The notes: generated from the sequence alone by a model not told the origin. Positions 1-5,566 are shown, counted from the first letter of the stretch. The stretch: 7,636 bases of DNA from Candidatus Pacebacteria bacterium CG10_big_fil_rev_8_21_14_0_10_44_11 (GCA_002772705.1 PFDH01000064.1:398-8033), one strand, 5' to 3'. Numbers and translations: made by a program.

Positions 1-471
1 CAGTTCACCGACTCAGCCAGGATTCACAATAATCTGGCTATGACTTATGCTGATCGACAACAATTAAATAAGGCCTTGGAGCACTATCAACTGGCGCTCA
101 ACTATGGGCAGCCATATCCTCAGATTTATCACAACATGGGCAATACCTATGTGGCTTTAAATGAGCTGGACAAAGCCGAAGCCAATTATAAAAAGGCGCT
201 TGAACTGGAGCCCCAATTTTTTCATACCTACCCTTTTTTAATTAAACTGTATTTGACAGAAAAAAAATATCCTGAGGCTTTGCAAGTGGCCGACCAAGCA
301 CTGGCTTTCTATCCAGAAATGCCCGACTATCAAATGTTGAAGCTTCAAGTCTTGGCAGCTAGTGGAGATACGCAAAACTTTGAGAGCTACAAGCAAGTGC
401 TATTAACACTCTATAAAACCAATTCGACTGCCCAAAGAATGATCAATTCGCTACAGCTGACGCAAGAATAG
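1..471 (+). CDS. TPR-repeat protein, C-terminal part (5' end outside window)
   Basis: The reading frame is open from the first base, so the gene begins upstream; a Met at 40-42 is internal to a TPR and is not a likely start. The visible 156 residues hold about three tetratricopeptide repeats, roughly residues 6-39, 40-73 and 75-108. The second is the most canonical (GNTYVALNELDKAEANYKKA, then LELEP). TPRs form helix-turn-helix scaffolds for protein-protein contacts. The last ~45 residues are less regular. In many bacteria such C-terminal TPR arrays follow a membrane glycosyltransferase-like or O-antigen-ligase-like domain, but that part is not visible, so no function is assigned. The stop TAG at 469-471 is 17 bp before the comF-like start, which suggests co-transcription. 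Confidence 0.85.
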   Translation, partial: QFTDSARIHNNLAMTYADRQQLNKALEHYQLALNYGQPYPQIYHNMGNTYVALNELDKAEANYKKALELEPQFFHTYPFLIKLYLTEKKYPEALQVADQALAFYPEMPDYQMLKLQVLAASGDTQNFESYKQVLLTLYKTNSTAQRMINSLQLTQE

Positions 472-488
472 GCTGGTATGGTGGAGGC

Positions 489-1118
489 GTGAGTCTTAGT
501 GATTGGTTGTTGGAGTTATTTTTTCCAAGATGGTGTTGCCATTGCGGCAGTTATGGTGAGCTGTTGTGCGCCGACTGTTTCAATCAAATCGAGTTTTCTG
601 TTGAGATTGTAAAAACAGAAAATCTGGATTCTCTGAGCTCTTTGACTGTTTTTAATGCCATTGGTCGAGATCTGATCCACGCCCTTAAGTATGCCTCGGT
701 TAAACAAGTAGCCATTACTTGTGCCCGAATGATGTACCTGTATGGAAAAATTCCTGAAGTAGATATACTTACCGCCGTACCACTCCACCCACATCGGCAA
801 GCACAAAGAGGTTTTAACCAAGCCAAAGAAATTGCAATCGAATTAGCTAGATTGTTGAAGCTGCCATATCTAGAAATCACCGAGCGGGTGGTTCACACAA
901 CAAACCTGGCCAAAGTTAGTTCACGTCAGCAACGGGCAAAAACAATTCAAGGTCAGTTTAGGTTAGGGGAGTTTGACCATACTTTGGTAGCAAACAAACG
1001 GGTTCTTATTATCGACGACGTCTGGACAACGGGCGCAACATTGCAAGAAGTTGCTCTGACAATAAAAAAATTACCAGTTGTAAATATAGCTGGTTTCGCT
1101 TTCGCTCACGAAACATAA
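489..1118 (+). CDS. comF: ComF family phosphoribosyltransferase-like protein
   Basis: The 209-residue product has the ComF layout. An N-terminal zinc-finger-like region has C16-x2-C19 and C27-x2-C30, preceded by the usual hydrophobic LLELFFP start. The family motif RGFNQA is at 107-112, and the PRPP-binding loop VLIIDDVWTTGAT is at 172-184 with the paired aspartates. In naturally competent bacteria ComF acts in the cytoplasm during DNA uptake and is fused to or linked with the type I PRTase fold; no other competence gene is visible here. The start is GTG at 489. A strong GGAGG lies at 483-487, but only one base separates it from GTG, which is unusually close. No better in-frame start is seen; TTG at 507 and 510 are further away and would cut the conserved N-terminus. 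Length is near the family norm. Confidence 0.9.
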   Translation: MSLSDWLLELFFPRWCCHCGSYGELLCADCFNQIEFSVEIVKTENLDSLSSLTVFNAIGRDLIHALKYASVKQVAITCARMMYLYGKIPEVDILTAVPLHPHRQAQRGFNQAKEIAIELARLLKLPYLEITERVVHTTNLAKVSSRQQRAKTIQGQFRLGEFDHTLVANKRVLIIDDVWTTGATLQEVALTIKKLPVVNIAGFAFAHET

Positions 1119-1128
1119 ACTCTAAACG

Positions 1129-1137
1129 TGATAAAAT
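1129..1137 (+). promoter_or_regulatory. Extended -10 promoter for the 1146 gene
   Basis: TGA followed by TAAAAT (hexamer 1132-1137, five of six matches to TATAAT) forms an extended -10. No good -35 is seen at 16-18 bp. Transcription would start near 1144, about two bases before ATG 1146, which implies a leaderless mRNA. The GTG at 1128 falls inside this element. Confidence 0.45.
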
Positions 1138-1145
1138 ACCTTGAT

Positions 1146-1568
1146 ATGATACATAATGAAAATTTTGATGATAGTTTAACAGCTGCGCTTACAGACAGAG
1201 AGGTGTATCAACGATTGGGAGCGGGTATTGTCAATGAAGCTGGTTCGGCAGTTAACTTGGATGAAGCTGGTATATTTTACGATCGTGCTCAGTTATTATT
1301 ACAAGACTTAAGTAATCAAGGAGTAACTAGAGGAAACATAATTGACAAAATCCATTATTTTATGAACCACATTCGAGAAGATTCAAATCCAAATAGTGAC
1401 CTTGATAATCAATCTCTCAGACAATTTTGGACAGATTTAACCATCGAAGCCAGTAAGATTAATCAAACTCAACAAACACAAAGTCAGGAAAATATTCAAC
1501 CTCGTGGTCTTGGGCAAAGAATTTTAGGTTGGTTATCTGGTCCTCGCAAACAAAATATCCACCCCTAG
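1146..1568 (+). CDS. Hypothetical protein, 140 residues
   Basis: I do not recognise this protein. The frame opens with GTG at 1128, but ATG 1146 is preferred: neither start has a Shine-Dalgarno, and an extended -10 at 1129-1137 would put transcription just before 1146. The first ~95 residues look helical and acidic to mixed in charge (for example DEAGIFYDRAQLLLQDL). Next comes a Gln/Asn-rich linker (NQTQQTQSQENIQ) and a short basic, Gly/Trp-containing tail (RGLGQRILGWLSGPRKQ). No signal peptide, long membrane segment or catalytic motif is visible. The tail could be a short amphipathic helix, which is speculative. It lies 27 bp after the comF-like stop and 42 bp before the tmRNA. Being a real gene is supported by length, clean reading frame and the lack of any other use for the interval. 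Confidence 0.6.
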   Translation: MIHNENFDDSLTAALTDREVYQRLGAGIVNEAGSAVNLDEAGIFYDRAQLLLQDLSNQGVTRGNIIDKIHYFMNHIREDSNPNSDLDNQSLRQFWTDLTIEASKINQTQQTQSQENIQPRGLGQRILGWLSGPRKQNIHP

Positions 1569-1591
1569 TTCTATCTTTTTGCCCCTTTTCT

Positions 1592-1600
1592 TGATATAAT
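1592..1600 (+). promoter_or_regulatory. Extended -10 promoter of ssrA
   Basis: TGA plus a perfect TATAAT (1595-1600) lies 10 bp upstream of the mature tmRNA 5' end. No clear -35 is present at the expected 1572-1577. Transcription would begin near 1607, leaving about four bases for RNase P to remove. Confidence 0.65.
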
Positions 1601-1610
1601 GTGAGCTCTT

Positions 1611-2011
1611 GGGGATGTATTGCTTTGACGTGATACGCTCATTAACATCGGCAGACCGTCTTCGATCCATAGACGTAAAACAGGTTCAAAACACAACTGC
1701 AAATTCATTTGTCAGTAAAGCTCGTGAAACAGTGAGCAACTTTGTTGCTTCATTATTCCCTGCTCCAAATTACGCTTTCGCGTAAAATGGCATTCATTCG
1801 CCCGTTCTCACTGATGACGGCGGATGGGTGAAAACCCAATCAGTGTGACAATCGTCTCGTTCTATCCGAGATGAAATAAGCCTTTGATAGAGATCGCTGG
1901 GTCGAGTTTGGTTACTCTCCTCATTCAGCCTTAATCAAAGAGTAACCTACGTCTGTAGATGTTGTTAGTGTTCTGTTGCGGACAGGGGTTCATTACCCCT
2001 CATCTCCACCA
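1611..2011 (+). ncRNA. ssrA: tmRNA (transfer-messenger RNA), one-piece
   Basis: The tmRNA rescues stalled ribosomes and tags the unfinished protein for proteolysis. The 5' end GGGGATG (1611-1617) pairs with CATCTCC (2001-2007), giving a 7-bp acceptor stem with a G3-U pair, the alanyl-tRNA synthetase identity element. A2008 is the discriminator and CCA (2009-2011) is encoded. The T arm is AGGGG-TTCATTA-CCCCT (1984-2000). A long helix joins 1640-1647 to 1963-1970. The resume codon is GCA at 1699 and the tag frame runs to TAA at 1783-1785: 28 residues beginning ANSFVSKARE and ending LFPAPNYAFA. After the tag, CCGT 1802-1805/ACGG 1817-1820 and CACTGAT 1809-1815/ATCAGTG 1839-1845 interlock as a pseudoknot around a GGGT-GAAA-ACCC hairpin (1826-1837). 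Length 401 nt is at the long end of normal. Confidence 0.96.
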
Positions 2012-2014
2012 AAC

Positions 2015-2632
2015 TTAGCCAATATATTCTTCGGCAGCGTTTTTTAGGATCTTTTTTATTTCGTCTTCAGTATATTCGTTGCTGATCCATTGAATTGGCG
2101 ACATTTCAAGATCTTCAAAGTATGTCAAAGGTTCTAGAATCCATCGTTCTGCTACGTTATACCGCTTTACTGCCTCAGAAATTCCTTGGGCAAGAGTAGT
2201 TTTATGCTGGTCAAGACAAACCGCAATATCACAGTAATCGCGCCAGGTAGCCCTTCTGCCCAAAATGTATAGTTTGGTTGAAAAAATATCCTGATATGCC
2301 GCTAACTTCGAAGAGTTAAACGAAACACTTGGATAAAGAAATGGTGCTGTATCTTGAAAAAGGATAATTTTTACTTGATCGGCAAAGACCGTATACTGGG
2401 TATCAGACAGCAGTTGCTGCTTTAGTTAATACGAACTGAGTAAATCTTTAATCGTGTCGGCATTGGCTTTGACAAAATGATAGGTAACAAAGTCAAGATC
2501 ATACGACTTTCTGTGACCCAATTGTATAGCCAAAGCAGATCCACCAACTAGAACGCCAATTTCAGCTCCTCCCAACAAAGTTAGAATTTGTAACTGATCC
2601 TGGCTAATTGATTCAGAATGAAGTGGTAACAT
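2015..2632 (-). pseudogene. AbiEii-family nucleotidyltransferase, interrupted by an in-frame TAA
   Basis: Read across one TAA (2426-2428), a single frame of 205 residues plus the internal stop covers this family: toxin-like nucleotidyltransferases of AbiE type IV toxin-antitoxin systems and relatives. The N-terminal part (68 codons) has the signature GGSALAIQLGHRKSYDLDF with the D-x-D pair. The downstream part continues in the same frame with KLAAYQDIFSTKLYILGRR and WRDYCDIA, which match the family's conserved C-terminal half (KL..LLGR...KDY.D), and ends near the acidic EDEIKKIL helix. The break is therefore a nonsense change, not a frameshift or two genes; the second part has only a TTG (2261-2263) as a possible internal start. 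ATG 2632 overlaps the upstream DUF6922-like gene by 20 bp. The product is probably a 68-residue fragment unless the stop is read through, and the gene is probably dead or a sequencing variant. No AbiEi antitoxin is present. Confidence 0.85.
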
Positions 2633-2900
2633 AGTCGTCTGGATTAATAGTTGTATCTATTTGTAGCAGATAATCTTTCACAAAATGAAAACTCTTAGCT
2701 AGATAGGTTTTGCGTGGTTGATCAACAAAAACTGTCTTAATTTCATCTTCGGAATAGATAGTTTTTAACCATCGATAGTCATCTAGATCTCCAAATTGAA
2801 GTACCTGATGGATAATGTACTTTTTGTGTTTCTCTTTGTCTAAGTCATCGGAATTAACGGACCAAAAAAGGTGCTTTTTATCTGGTGGAATTAAATCCAT
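2613..2900 (-). CDS. DUF6922-like small protein, partner of the AbiEii-type gene
   Basis: This 95-residue protein resembles the DUF6922 domain by its motif order: P..K..LFW near residues 5-13, a K-H-K..I...VL segment near 24-34, then FGDLDDYRWL at 36-45 and a Y..DEIK segment at 49-55. The name is from memory of the family and has not been searched. Such proteins often directly precede AbiEii-family nucleotidyltransferases, as here, with a 20-bp overlap implying translational coupling. By position it may serve as an antitoxin-like partner, but its biochemical role is unknown. There is no Shine-Dalgarno; a promoter at 2910-2938 would give an almost leaderless transcript starting at ATG 2900. 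The C-terminal ~35 residues (from about residue 61) are less conserved in my recollection. Confidence 0.8.
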   Translation of the reverse strand: MDLIPPDKKHLFWSVNSDDLDKEKHKKYIIHQVLQFGDLDDYRWLKTIYSEDEIKTVFVDQPRKTYLAKSFHFVKDYLLQIDTTINPDDYVTTSF

Positions 2901-2909
2901 AGTTACTAT

Positions 2910-2938
2910 ATTCTACCAAAATTAGCTTGAAATTTCAG
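2910..2938 (-). promoter_or_regulatory. Promoter of the DUF6922-like/AbiEii cassette
   Basis: On the minus strand CTGAAA (2933-2938; four of six to TTGACA) and TGG-TAGAAT (hexamer 2910-2915, extended -10) are 17 bp apart. Nine bases separate the -10 from ATG 2900, so the mRNA would have a leader of about three bases. Confidence 0.5.
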
Positions 2939-2989
2939 GACTAGAATTTTTTTTCGAAATAAGTTTATCCGAACTCAGCTCTGTTCTGA

Positions 2990-2998
2990 TGCTACAAT
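2990..2998 (+). promoter_or_regulatory. Extended -10 promoter of murI
   Basis: TGC-TACAAT (hexamer 2993-2998) is a good extended -10 with a poor -35. It covers the upstream ATG at 2997, so transcription starting near 3005 would exclude that ATG and favour ATG 3018 as the murI start. Confidence 0.5.
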
Positions 2999-3017
2999 GC
3001 AGTCATCAAGTCTATCT

Positions 3018-3716
3018 ATGAACATTGCCATTCTTGACTCCGGCGTTGGTGGTCAATCTATTTTAGCAGGACTAAAAAAAGTGGCATCCCAACATCACTA
3101 CACGTATTTTGCTGATCACAAAAACTTCCCTTACTCGACTAAATCAGTCCAAGAACTACAAAAAATTGCCGAAGAAAATGTTAGCCAACTAATTGCTGAA
3201 GGTGCAGAACTAATTGTGATTGCCTGTAATACTTTAACTGTAGCCGCTCTTGATCAGCTGAGAAAAACCTTCCCCACCATTCCATTCATCGGCACTGTCC
3301 CACCGGTCAAAAAAGCAGCTGACACTCTGCCACCTTCAGCAAAGATAATCGTTGTATCTACCAAGCACACAGCAAAAAGTCAGTATCTGAAAAATCTGAT
3401 CCAACAACATAGTAAAGGTCAGCAATTTATTTCAATTGGCACCACCCAGTTAGTTAAAGCAGTTGAAAATAATGATTCAGACCAAGCTCAACATATCTTG
3501 AAAGAACTCTTCGCTCCCTATAGCAAACAAAGGGTCAGTGCCGTCATCATCGGCTGCACTCATTTTTCATTTGTTAAACAAGAAATTAGAAATTGTTTTC
3601 CCTATCCAATACAGATTTTTGACTCAGTTGAGGGTATTACCAAACAACTTCAAAGAATCACCAAAAATGAGAGTATTATTCAAACCGGTTTAAGCCCAAG
3701 TTTTTGCTGTAGCTAA
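3018..3716 (+). CDS. murI: Glutamate racemase
   Basis: MurI interconverts L- and D-glutamate in the cytoplasm, supplying D-Glu for peptidoglycan. From ATG 3018 the product is 232 residues, slightly short of the usual 250-270. It opens with the family start MNIAILDSGVGG (Asp7, Ser8), then has ADHKNFPYSTKS (about 33-44), the first catalytic cysteine in ACNTLT (Cys70) and the second in GCTH (Cys180, His182). An in-frame ATG at 2997 would add seven residues (MQSSSLS), but it lies inside a probable -10 box and the conserved N-terminus begins at 3018. No Shine-Dalgarno is seen. The gene is divergent from the AbiEii cassette. Its last 41 bp overlap the end of the ABC permease gene on the other strand, so its C-terminal tail (GLSPSFCCS) is constrained by two frames. 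All catalytic residues are present, so it should be active. Confidence 0.94.
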   Translation: MNIAILDSGVGGQSILAGLKKVASQHHYTYFADHKNFPYSTKSVQELQKIAEENVSQLIAEGAELIVIACNTLTVAALDQLRKTFPTIPFIGTVPPVKKAADTLPPSAKIIVVSTKHTAKSQYLKNLIQQHSKGQQFISIGTTQLVKAVENNDSDQAQHILKELFAPYSKQRVSAVIIGCTHFSFVKQEIRNCFPYPIQIFDSVEGITKQLQRITKNESIIQTGLSPSFCCS

Positions 3717-4458
3717 AACTGCGGACAAAGTACCAAATACAAGCACTCAGCCAGAGCAGGTTTAAACCAAAGCTGATTGCCATCATTTGTAGATCAATAA
3801 CCCCGCCATTTAACAAACTGCGCATACTCTCCAAAATGTAGGTGGTTGGAATCATCAAAGAAATTGGCTGCACCACAGCAGGTAATTTAGACAGGGGAAA
3901 GTAAATCGCGCTGAATGGCAATAAAATTCCAGGCAGGGTCCAGATCACGGTTTGCACTTTTTGGCCATAACGCAAAACAATTCCAGCTGAGATAAAGCCC
4001 ATCCACCAACCGGTCATCATTGTCCCCAAGAAAAATACCAACAGCCACCAGCCAAGTTGAAAAGCGTTGACGGTGTACAAGAAATAAATAGCCGGCACTA
4101 AAAAAGTCATCGAAATTAAGGTTTTGAGCACCGATAACAACAACACGGCCACTACCCACTCTTTTAACATCAATGAAGTTGCAAAAATATTGACTAAGTT
4201 TCTATTCCAAATTTCGTCTAATAAGTTTCTGGAAACTTCAGCTTGCGAGCGCCAAATCACGTTCCACAAAATTAAACCCATCAAAATTGTGACGACGACA
4301 TTTGTCGAGCCAGAAGCTTCTGACAGCCATCTGCTTGTCACTCCCCAAAGGATGGTGTCAATAATTGGCCAATAGATCATGTCACTCACCAAGTCAAAGT
4401 CTCTGACTACTGGGTAGAGATGACGTAGCGCTAGGGCTGCAATTCTATTCCATTTCAT
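3676..4458 (-). CDS. ABC-2 type transporter permease
   Basis: This 260-residue integral membrane protein has about six hydrophobic spans (roughly 28-42, 53-69, 101-128, 136-162, 171-189 and 225-247). That matches the permease of ABC-2 exporters, which move lipids, polysaccharides or drugs outward. The conserved region near the fifth span (ILLPFSAIYFPLSKLPAVVQ, about 178-197, then IPTTYILE) is typical of the family. The start ATG overlaps the stop of the ATPase gene by 4 bp (ATGA), so the two are translationally coupled and form one transporter, likely working as a dimer of each. The substrate cannot be told from sequence. Its 3' end overlaps murI tail to tail by 41 bp, and no terminator is seen. 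Confidence 0.9.
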   Translation of the reverse strand: MKWNRIAALALRHLYPVVRDFDLVSDMIYWPIIDTILWGVTSRWLSEASGSTNVVVTILMGLILWNVIWRSQAEVSRNLLDEIWNRNLVNIFATSLMLKEWVVAVLLLSVLKTLISMTFLVPAIYFLYTVNAFQLGWWLLVFFLGTMMTGWWMGFISAGIVLRYGQKVQTVIWTLPGILLPFSAIYFPLSKLPAVVQPISLMIPTTYILESMRSLLNGGVIDLQMMAISFGLNLLWLSACIWYFVRSFSYSKNLGLNRFE

Positions 4459-5402
4459 AATTTTTGCTTTTGATCGCTCATACTCAAAAAGTAGTCTTCA
4501 AGTGTGGGTGTATCAATGCTTATTTGCTCATACTTAATACCCTCTGCCGCTAGTTTTAGCAAAAACTCAGCAATTTTTTGTTCGTCTAACTCAATTTCAA
4601 TTTCTCTATTTTCAACTTTCGAAACTAAACCCATTTCTTTAGAAAATCGCTCAGTCCGCTTCAGGCCATCTTTCATGGTCAGGTGCATCCGGCTCAAGCT
4701 CACCGACTTCGCTAAATTACTTGGCGTATCAATTATCACTACTTTGCCGTTTCTCAAAAATACCACTCGGTCACACACCACACTGACCTCGTCCATGTTG
4801 TGGGAGGTATACAAAATGCTGGTTTTAAATTCTTTTTGCTGTCGCAAGATAAACTCTCTAACTTGGTGAGCAATGTCCGGATCAAGCGAAGCGGTTGGCT
4901 CATCTAAGAGCACTACTTTAGGGTGAGGAATAAAAGCTTTGGCCAACATAATTCTGGTCACCTGACCAGCTGATAACTGGTTCATAGTTTTATTGCGCTG
5001 ATCCCAGACACCAAAAAATTCCAGATAGTGTTGAACCCGTCGCTCAAAGATCTTGCCCATCACGCCATACATCCACCCATAGACACGCAAGTTTTCCATC
5101 ACGCTTAAACGCCAAGGCATTGAAATATAAGTACTAGAAAATGTCACCGTTTCTAAAATTTCACTCCGATGCTCAAAAAAGTCCTTGCCAAAATATTCAA
5201 TTTTGCCATTGGTTGGGGTGAGCACGCCAAGCAACATCGAAATTGTGGTTGATTTGCCAGCGCCATTTGGACCTAGCAACCCTAATATTTCGCCGTCATG
5301 CAGCTCAAACGAGACATGATTAACTGCCACAAAAGGCTTGGCCCCTTTCTTTTCAGGCGGATAGACTTTGGTTAAGCCAGAGACAGTTAGACTGTTTTTC
5401 AT
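4455..5402 (-). CDS. ABC-2 type transporter ATP-binding protein
   Basis: The 315-residue ATPase powers the permease encoded by the next gene. Visible motifs are Walker A GPNGAGKST (44-52), signature LSAGQ (143-147, Ala for the usual Gly), Walker B VVLLDEPTASLDPD (163-176) with catalytic Glu168, and the H-loop His201. The Q-loop position reads FSSTYISMPWRLSVMENL (88-105) without the usual glutamine. A C-terminal domain (about 235-308) ends in TLEDYFLSM, as in many exporter ATPases. ATG 5402 is preceded by GAGGA (5411-5415) with good spacing. The start and first codons are also found as an exact 17-bp copy at 5550-5566, separated by a structured insertion, so the present ribosome binding site is not the ancestral one. 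The gene is probably in one operon with the DUF4349 gene upstream. Confidence 0.93.
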   Translation of the reverse strand: MKNSLTVSGLTKVYPPEKKGAKPFVAVNHVSFELHDGEILGLLGPNGAGKSTTISMLLGVLTPTNGKIEYFGKDFFEHRSEILETVTFSSTYISMPWRLSVMENLRVYGWMYGVMGKIFERRVQHYLEFFGVWDQRNKTMNQLSAGQVTRIMLAKAFIPHPKVVLLDEPTASLDPDIAHQVREFILRQQKEFKTSILYTSHNMDEVSVVCDRVVFLRNGKVVIIDTPSNLAKSVSLSRMHLTMKDGLKRTERFSKEMGLVSKVENREIEIELDEQKIAEFLLKLAAEGIKYEQISIDTPTLEDYFLSMSDQKQKL

Positions 5403-5403
5403 A
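5387..5403. repeat. 17-bp direct repeat, copy at the live ATPase start
   Basis: TTAGACTGTTTTTCATA on the + strand is identical to 5550-5566. On the minus strand it is T followed by ATG AAA AAC AGT CTA and A, meaning the start codon, the next four codons and the first base of codon 6 of the functional ATPase gene. Flanking bases differ on both sides, so the identity is exactly 17 bp. Confidence 0.9.
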
Positions 5404-5549
5404 CATCAATTCCTCATACTGCCTAACAGGCTAAAACATTTCTGAAGGGTATCTGAGTTGCTGACGGGGATACTAGAATCTAGTATCAACTTGACGAAGC
5501 AACTCAGCTAAGCTTGGAGAAGGTGCCAAGCGTCCCGAGGAGAAATGTC
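5404..5549 (-). mobile_element. Structured 146-bp insertion between 17-bp repeats, family unknown
   Basis: The stretch between the two 17-bp repeats folds compactly. An outer 8-bp stem joins 5436-5443 (ACATTTCT) to 5541-5548 (AGAAATGT). Inside, a 10-bp stem joins 5453-5462 to 5498-5507 (CTGAGTTGCT/AGCAACTCAG) and carries an inner 7-bp hairpin 5469-5475/5481-5487. A 6-bp hairpin joins 5512-5517 to 5526-5531. A small GCCT/AGGC hairpin lies outside at 5421-5431. CGGG (5465-5468) could pair with CCCG (5534-5537) as a pseudoknot. It reads like a three-way-junction RNA or a non-autonomous structured element. It has no coding capacity beyond a short leader frame and no terminal inverted repeats at its exact ends. 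The strand given is that of the adjacent gene; the functional strand is unknown. It matches no riboswitch class that I know. Confidence 0.45.
5411..5415 (-). promoter_or_regulatory. Ribosome binding site of the ABC ATPase gene
   Basis: GAGGA lies eight bases before ATG 5402 on the minus strand. It is one of only two clear Shine-Dalgarno sequences in the window and lies inside the inserted segment, not in the duplicated target. It sits in a tiny frame ATG-AGG-AAT-TGA (5406-5417) that ends three bases before the real start. Confidence 0.65.
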
Positions 5550-5565
5550 TTAGACTGTTTTTCAT
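5473..5565 (-). pseudogene. Orphaned start of the ABC ATPase gene (30-codon leader frame)
   Basis: The upstream copy of the 17-bp repeat keeps the ATPase start ATG AAA AAC AGT CTA, but the frame then runs into the insertion and stops at TAG 5473-5475 after 30 codons (MKNSL then unrelated residues). It has no Shine-Dalgarno; an AGGG lies about 12 bases upstream. It is best read as the ancestral start cut off by the insertion. Whether it is still translated as a leader peptide is unknown. Confidence 0.4.
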
Positions 5566-5566
5566 A
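5550..5566. repeat. 17-bp direct repeat, orphan copy upstream
   Basis: This is the second exact copy of TTAGACTGTTTTTCATA, 163 bp from the first copy start to start. It lies 57 bp after the DUF4349 stop, which would be an ordinary operon spacing if this was the original ATPase start. Confidence 0.9.

Noticed and set aside
516..880. Minus-strand frames inside comF, and frames opposite the ABC genes
   Set aside because: They are antisense shadows of well-supported genes with no independent coding evidence.
1128..1145. GTG 1128 as the start of the hypothetical gene
   Set aside because: It overlaps an extended -10 and has no Shine-Dalgarno; ATG 1146 sits at the expected leaderless position.
1987..2011. 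Duplicated tmRNA 3' end marking an island boundary inside the window
   Set aside because: No second copy was found by eye; the CATCCACCA near 4000 is only a short chance match within the permease gene.
2012..2060. Rho-independent terminator after ssrA
   Set aside because: The only pairing before the T run (GCC/GGC around a 12-base loop) is too weak to call.
2264..2425. Frameshift or two separate genes in the AbiEii region
   Set aside because: Both halves are in the same frame and the intervening codons encode family-like sequence, so only the TAA interrupts the gene.
2997..3017. Upstream ATG as murI start
   Set aside because: The ATG lies inside the likely -10 TACAAT (2993-2998), and the conserved racemase N-terminus starts at ATG 3018.
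5404..5549. T-box, TPP, SAM, lysine or other known riboswitch, hammerhead ribozyme or SRP RNA
   Set aside because: The conserved core motifs of these families are not present on either strand as far as I can see; a TGGCACC-like string alone is not enough for a T-box.
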